Origin: Microtetraspora fusca
GTDB lineage: Bacteria; Actinomycetota; Actinomycetes; Streptosporangiales; Streptosporangiaceae
Assembly (NCBI RefSeq): GCF_001570365.1
Contig: NZ_BBYK01000040.1
Coordinates: 227,915 to 291,914 of the forward strand
Length of the DNA stretch: 64,000 bases
Direction of reading: 5' to 3'
Part shown: in pieces, positions 60,388 through 64,000 of the stretch
How the letters are laid out: each line of letters begins with the position of its first letter
Numbering within the stretch: the stretch's first letter is position 1
Position numbers and translations under genes: made by a program
The notes under the pieces: model-generated
Seen by the model: only the letters and a program-made list of their open reading frames with translations
Told to the model about the DNA's origin: nothing
The model's database searches: none

Positions 60388-61313
60388 ACGTCCTTCTCGG
60401 TCAGGCCGAGCGCGGTGGCCAGCTCGAACAGCGGCCGGTAGGTGTCCTGGGTGACCTCGGCGAGCGGGCCGGGCGGGTCCACGTCCAGGAAGGCGCCGAC
60501 CTTGGCGACGTCGCCGGGCTCAAGGCCGAGCAGCGCGTCCTTCAGGGCGGTGCGGAAGGCCGGGTCGAGCGTGCCGGCCACGGTGATCGGGTCGTTCGGG
60601 ATCGGGTCGGACGTCCAGATCCTCCGGTAGCCGGAGGGGTCGAACGTGCCGGCGGCCTGCGCGACGGCGAGCTGCTGGCTGTTGATCTCGGCCGCGTCCG
60701 CCTTGCCGTTGGTCAGCGCGAGCAGCGCCTCGGGGTGCCCTCCGGCGTAGTTGATCTTCACGTCCGCCTCGGCGATGCCGGCCTTCTTCAGGGCGTAACG
60801 GGGCAGCGCGTCGCCGGAGGTCGATCCGGTGCCGCCGAGGGCGAGCGTGCGGCCCTTCAGGTCCGCGACGGACGTGACCGGCGAGTCCTTGGGCACCCAG
60901 ATCCCGGCGGTGTACGTGGTCAGCCGGCCGGAGCCGTCGGCGAAGGAGACGAGGGCCTGCGCCCCGGCCTTCTGGCTGGCGAAGACGTAGCCGAGCGGGC
61001 CGAACTGCGCGATGTCGAGCTTCCCGTTGCGCATGGCGAGTACCTCGGCCGAGTAGTCGTCCACGACCTGGAGCTCGACCGGGCAGTTCAGCTTCTTCTG
61101 CAGCGCCGAGGCGAGGACCTCGTACGCGGGCTTGAGCTTGGCCGGGTCCTCGTACGGCTCGATGCCGAACCGGATCTTGCCGTCCGGACAGGTGGCCGAG
61201 GCGGAACCGGCGGCTCCGGTGGCCGTGTCCGTGCCCGTGCCGCCGCAGGCGGCGAGGGCGAAACAGAGGGATGAGACCGCCGCGACGAACGCGATGGGCC
61301 GCTTGGCGCGCAT
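60384..61313 (-). CDS. phnD: Phosphonate-type ABC transporter substrate-binding lipoprotein
   Basis: A 309-residue binding protein. Signal peptide with lipobox ALAACGG (Cys23), then KIRFGIEPYEDPAKLKPAYE and, in the pocket region, GPLGYVFASQKAGAQALVSF and LGGTGSTSGDALPRYAL, the PhnD phosphonate-binding signatures. AAGGAGAATCGG precedes the ATG. It heads the importer unit, downstream of the FAD oxidoreductase gene by 100 bp. Confidence 0.92.
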   Translation of the reverse strand: MRAKRPIAFVAAVSSLCFALAACGGTGTDTATGAAGSASATCPDGKIRFGIEPYEDPAKLKPAYEVLASALQKKLNCPVELQVVDDYSAEVLAMRNGKLDIAQFGPLGYVFASQKAGAQALVSFADGSGRLTTYTAGIWVPKDSPVTSVADLKGRTLALGGTGSTSGDALPRYALKKAGIAEADVKINYAGGHPEALLALTNGKADAAEINSQQLAVAQAAGTFDPSGYRRIWTSDPIPNDPITVAGTLDPAFRTALKDALLGLEPGDVAKVGAFLDVDPPGPLAEVTQDTYRPLFELATALGLTEKDV

Positions 61314-61413
61314 CCGATTCTCCTTCAGCTTTCAACGAGTACGGGGTGGGGGCGACCGGCCCGGATCGGGCGGGCCGGTCGAAGCGGGGATCGAGAAGGG
61401 GGTCAGGGAGGGT

Positions 61414-62550
61414 CTAGGCGAGCAGGTCGTCGAGGACGCGCGGGGCGAGTCCGAGCGCGGTCGTCATGCCGACGCCGGAGGTGACCGCGACCGCGCGCAC
61501 GCCGGGAAGGGGCGCCTCGACGAGGAAGTCACTGTCGGGCGAGGCGGCGTAGACGCCGCGCCACCGCTCGACCACCCGCAACGGCCCCGTCCCGAGGAGC
61601 CGGGCCGCCTGGGCGAGCACCGCCTCGTCGAGGACCTCGGCGTTGAACGGGTCGAGCGTGCGGCCGTACACGTGCGTGTCGCCGAGGGTGAGGTCCCCGT
61701 CCGGCCGCTGGGTGAGCATCAGGTTCAGCCCGGCGGCGACCAGGTCGGGGTGCTCGGCCTCCAACCGCGCGCGTACGGCGGACAGGGACGGGCAGCTCCC
61801 GAAGCCCCGGTAGCGCAGCAGCGAGAAACCGCTGAAGACGGCCGGATCGAGGGCGCGGGCCCACGGCGAGCGCACCCGCAGCATCTGCAGGCCGCAGCGC
61901 TCCACCTTCGCCTCGTCCGCGAGATCGGGGAAGTGCCGGTCCAGGTCGTGGCCGGCGGCCAGCACGACAGCGGTGGCCGCCACGTCGCCCCGGGCGGTGC
62001 GGACCAGCCCCGGCTCGATCGTCAACGCCGCGGTCCCCCACAGGAAGCGCACGCCCTGAGTCGCCAGCCAGGACGCGAGGGCGTGGACCGCCTCGCGGGG
62101 GTCGACCCGGATGTCCAGCGGCAGCCACGCCCCTCCGACGGCGTCCGCGCCGACCGGCACGCGGGCCGCGACGTCGGCGCGGTCGAGCAGCCGCACCTGG
62201 TCGCCGCGCCGGTCGCGGAACTCCTCGAGCACGGCGCGCTCGTCGTCGGCGCGGGCGACCACCACGGTGCCGCACTCGCGCAGCCAGAAGCCGGCCTCCT
62301 TCGCCAGCCGGATCCACGCGGCGCGGGCGTCCAGGGCGTACTCGAGCGCCGGGCCGTCCTGGGCCGTGGTGCATCCGTGGCCGAAGTTCCGCACCGAGGC
62401 TCCGACCGCGTGTTCGTCCCGTTCGACGACCACGACGGACAGGCCACGGCGTACGGCGTCCACGGCGTGGGCGAGGCCGACGATCCCCGCGCCGACGATG
62501 ACGACGTCGGCGCGTTCCCGCGGCCTCGCAAGCAGCGGTGCACTTGTCAT
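61414..62550 (-). CDS. FAD-dependent oxidoreductase of phosphonate clusters (TIGR03364, PbfD-like)
   Basis: A 378-residue glycine-oxidase-type flavoprotein with the FAD motif VVIVGAGIVGLAHA (residues 16-29) and C-terminal SGVGMTTALGLAP. The SVRNFGHGCTTAQ segment is characteristic of TIGR03364, a family found beside phosphonate importers and phosphonatase-like hydrolases. A related enzyme oxidises N-methyl-2-aminoethylphosphonate to phosphonoacetaldehyde; I infer a similar role here. Its start codon lies inside a perfect 16-bp palindrome. Confidence 0.87.
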   Translation of the reverse strand: MTSAPLLARPRERADVVIVGAGIVGLAHAVDAVRRGLSVVVVERDEHAVGASVRNFGHGCTTAQDGPALEYALDARAAWIRLAKEAGFWLRECGTVVVARADDERAVLEEFRDRRGDQVRLLDRADVAARVPVGADAVGGAWLPLDIRVDPREAVHALASWLATQGVRFLWGTAALTIEPGLVRTARGDVAATAVVLAAGHDLDRHFPDLADEAKVERCGLQMLRVRSPWARALDPAVFSGFSLLRYRGFGSCPSLSAVRARLEAEHPDLVAAGLNLMLTQRPDGDLTLGDTHVYGRTLDPFNAEVLDEAVLAQAARLLGTGPLRVVERWRGVYAASPDSDFLVEAPLPGVRAVAVTSGVGMTTALGLAPRVLDDLLA

Positions 62551-62557
62551 GACAAGT
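62542..62557. promoter_or_regulatory. Perfect palindrome over the start codon of the FAD oxidoreductase gene
   Basis: ACTTGTCATGACAAGT is a perfect 16-bp palindrome centred on the ATG (complement of 62548-62550). It is a candidate operator of the divergent GntR regulator, though it could be coincidental coding sequence. Confidence 0.45.
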
Positions 62558-62669
62558 AAGGTGGCCGACCTCTCCGACGCTCGTCAACACGTCGAAGCGA
62601 GTTGTCGCACCTTGTTCGCCTTCTATTAACCTCGCAGGTCAGACGGGGTTATCGAGAGGTCGGAACCGC

Positions 62670-62697
62670 TTGCGTCGGCGACGTCGAGATGTATAGT
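62670..62697 (+). promoter_or_regulatory. Promoter of the GntR regulator, leaderless
   Basis: TTGCGT (62670-62675), 16 nt, TATAGT (62692-62697), then 8 nt to GTG 62706, so transcription should start at the start codon. Confidence 0.6.
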
Positions 62698-62705
62698 CAA
62701 CTGCC

Positions 62706-63497
62706 GTGGAGCAGGCTATTCACGAACGCATCGCCGACGACCTGAGGCGCCGCATCGCCGGCGGTGAGCTCCCGGTCGGCGCGGCGCTGCCATCGGAGTC
62801 CCAACTGTGCGAGCAGTGGTCGGTCTCGCGCGGCCCGGTACGTCAGGCCCTGAGCGCGCTGCGCGCCGAGGGGCTCGTCGGCGGCGGCCGCGGACGACCG
62901 CCGGTCGTGCGCACGGGCCAGGTGCCGCAGCCGTTCGAGACGTTCCTGTCGTTCTCGCTGTGGGCGCGCGGCCTCGGCCGTACGCCCGGCCAGCGCACGG
63001 TGGAGATCGCGCGACGGCCCGCGCGGCCCGAGGTGGCCGACGCGCTGGCGATCGACGAGGGCGACCCGGTCGTCGAACTGCTGCGGCTGCGGCTGCTGGA
63101 CGGCCGGCCGACGATGGTGGAGCGCACCGCCTTCGTCGAGCCGGTGGGCCGCCTGCTCTTCGACTTCGACACCGACTCGGGGTCGGTCTACGCCTACCTC
63201 GCGGAGCGCGGGGTCGATCTCTCCGTCGCCCGGCACGTCTTCGACGCGGTCGCCGCCGACGAGACGGACGCCTCGCTCCTCGACGTCCCGCCGGGTGCGC
63301 CGCTGCTACGCGAGCGCCGGAGGGCCGGCAGCGCGGCGGGCGAGCCGTACGAGTACTCCGACGACCGTTACCGGCCGGACGTCGTCACCTTCACCATCGA
63401 GAACGCCCAGCGGGCCCGCCCCTCTGTCGGCCGCACCTGGCGGCCCGGCCTGGTTGACGACGCGCGGCCCGCACCTGCTGAGGAGGAACCCTCTTGA
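62706..63497 (+). CDS. GntR-family regulator, HutC/UTRA type
   Basis: A 263-residue regulator: N-terminal winged helix (HERIADDLRRRIAGGELPVG then LCEQWSVSRGPVRQALSALR) and a UTRA ligand domain (from LSFSLWARGLG to the EYSDDRYRPDVVTF strand). GTG 62706 follows TATAGT directly. It is divergent from the oxidoreductase-importer genes and overlaps the phosphonatase-like gene (TTGA), so it presumably senses a phosphonate or its product and controls the locus. Confidence 0.92.
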   Translation: MEQAIHERIADDLRRRIAGGELPVGAALPSESQLCEQWSVSRGPVRQALSALRAEGLVGGGRGRPPVVRTGQVPQPFETFLSFSLWARGLGRTPGQRTVEIARRPARPEVADALAIDEGDPVVELLRLRLLDGRPTMVERTAFVEPVGRLLFDFDTDSGSVYAYLAERGVDLSVARHVFDAVAADETDASLLDVPPGAPLLRERRRAGSAAGEPYEYSDDRYRPDVVTFTIENAQRARPSVGRTWRPGLVDDARPAPAEEEPS

Positions 63498-64000
63498 CGA
63501 TCGAACTCGTGGTCCTGGACATGGCCGGCACGACCGTGGAGGAGCACGGCGCCGTGTACGAGGCGCTGGCCGAGGCCGTCACCGCCGCCGGGGGCCGCCC
63601 CACCGAGGCGGACATCCAGCGCTGGATGGGCGCGAGCAAGCGCGAGGCGATCACCCGCCTGCTCGCCGAGAGCACCGGACAGGACCCGGACGAGGCGACG
63701 GTGGACGCCGCCTTCGCCGACTTCCGCGCCCGGCTGGACAAGGCGTACCGCGACCGGCCGCCCGCGCCCCTGCCCGGCGTGCCGGAGGCCCTGGGCCGCA
63801 TCCGGGCGGCCGGTGTGAAGGTCGCGCTGACGACCGGGTTCGACCGCGAGGTCACCACCGCGCTGCTCGCCACCCTCGGCTGGCGCGTCGCGCCCGGCGC
63901 GGCCCCAGTGGACGCCGCGGACGGCATGGACGGCGTGGTGATCGACGCGGCGATCTGCGTGGACGACGTGCCCACCGGCCGTCCCGCCCCCTACATGATC
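63494..64000 (+). CDS. Phosphonatase-like HAD hydrolase (TIGR03351), 3' truncated by window
   Basis: The first 169 residues of a HAD phosphohydrolase that should cleave a C-P bond or hydrolyse a related phosphate. Motif I is LVVLDMAGTTVEE (nucleophile Asp and general acid), motif II VALTTGFDR, followed by the DVPTGRPAPYMI segment with the DDVPxGRPAP hallmark of phosphonatase relatives. The start is TTG 63494 after AGGAGGAACCCTC, overlapping the GntR stop as TTGA. With PhnX-type function it would take the aldehyde made by the FAD oxidoreductase; the end of the gene lies outside. Confidence 0.85.
   Translation, partial: MTIELVVLDMAGTTVEEHGAVYEALAEAVTAAGGRPTEADIQRWMGASKREAITRLLAESTGQDPDEATVDAAFADFRARLDKAYRDRPPAPLPGVPEALGRIRAAGVKVALTTGFDREVTTALLATLGWRVAPGAAPVDAADGMDGVVIDAAICVDDVPTGRPAPYMI

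Overview
The window is high-GC actinomycete chromosome, most likely from the Streptosporangiales (Nonomuraea/Streptosporangium-like). The evidence is the codon use, the many GTG starts, apparently leaderless genes with a TANNNT box 6-8 nt before the start codon, a GlnR box before glnA, and a block (pepA, lpd, sucB, TIGR01777, lipB, lipA, DUF4191, RDD, glnA) in nearly the order known from Mycobacterium tuberculosis Rv2213-Rv2220. No rRNA, tRNA, CRISPR array or riboswitch was recognised.

Region 1 (1-1854) holds the end of a multicopper oxidase and an aldo/keto reductase. Region 2 (1905-29323) is a large catabolic locus: Rieske oxygenase alpha and beta subunits, a type I extradiol dioxygenase, Dabb and cupin proteins, an HpcH/HpaI aldolase, two amidohydrolases, a fumarylacetoacetate-hydrolase-family enzyme, a 7Fe ferredoxin with its reductase, a degenerate M20 peptidase, a self-sufficient P450, alcohol and aldehyde dehydrogenases, a BMP/nucleoside-type ABC importer, a VOC and a SnoaL protein, and a TauD-type dioxygenase. 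Eight copies of one 15-bp palindrome (consensus CGAGAYNNYRTCTCG) lie in front of its transcription units. Two IclR regulators with almost identical recognition helices are encoded inside. I read this as a single IclR-controlled import and ring-oxidation/ring-cleavage pathway for an unidentified aromatic or heteroaromatic compound. This is the best candidate in the window for an undescribed system.

Region 3 (29661-48943) is core chromosome: cobU (fused to a degenerate metallo-beta-lactamase-like domain), cobS, a CAAX-type protease, a YtrA-like GntR operon, then pepA-lpd-sucB-TIGR01777-peptidase E-lipB-lipA-DUF4191, a methyltransferase, a glycosidase-like protein with a TetR regulator, an RDD protein and glnA. 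The LipB here lacks both expected catalytic residues.

Region 4 (48917-about 56300) is an integration hotspot at the 3' end of glnA. It has a 21-bp duplication of the glnA end, a third att-like copy, two decayed tyrosine-integrase ends, paired AGGGCAC repeats, an AT-rich membrane-protein gene, conserved small hypothetical genes, and an intact IS21-family element with 28-bp inverted repeats and a 5-bp target duplication.

Region 5 (56417-64000) holds DUF1992, PPOX-fold and DinB genes. A phosphonate locus follows: phnE-phnC-phnD importer genes and a TIGR03364 FAD oxidoreductase on the minus strand, divergent from a HutC-type GntR regulator and a phosphonatase-like HAD hydrolase that runs off the window end.
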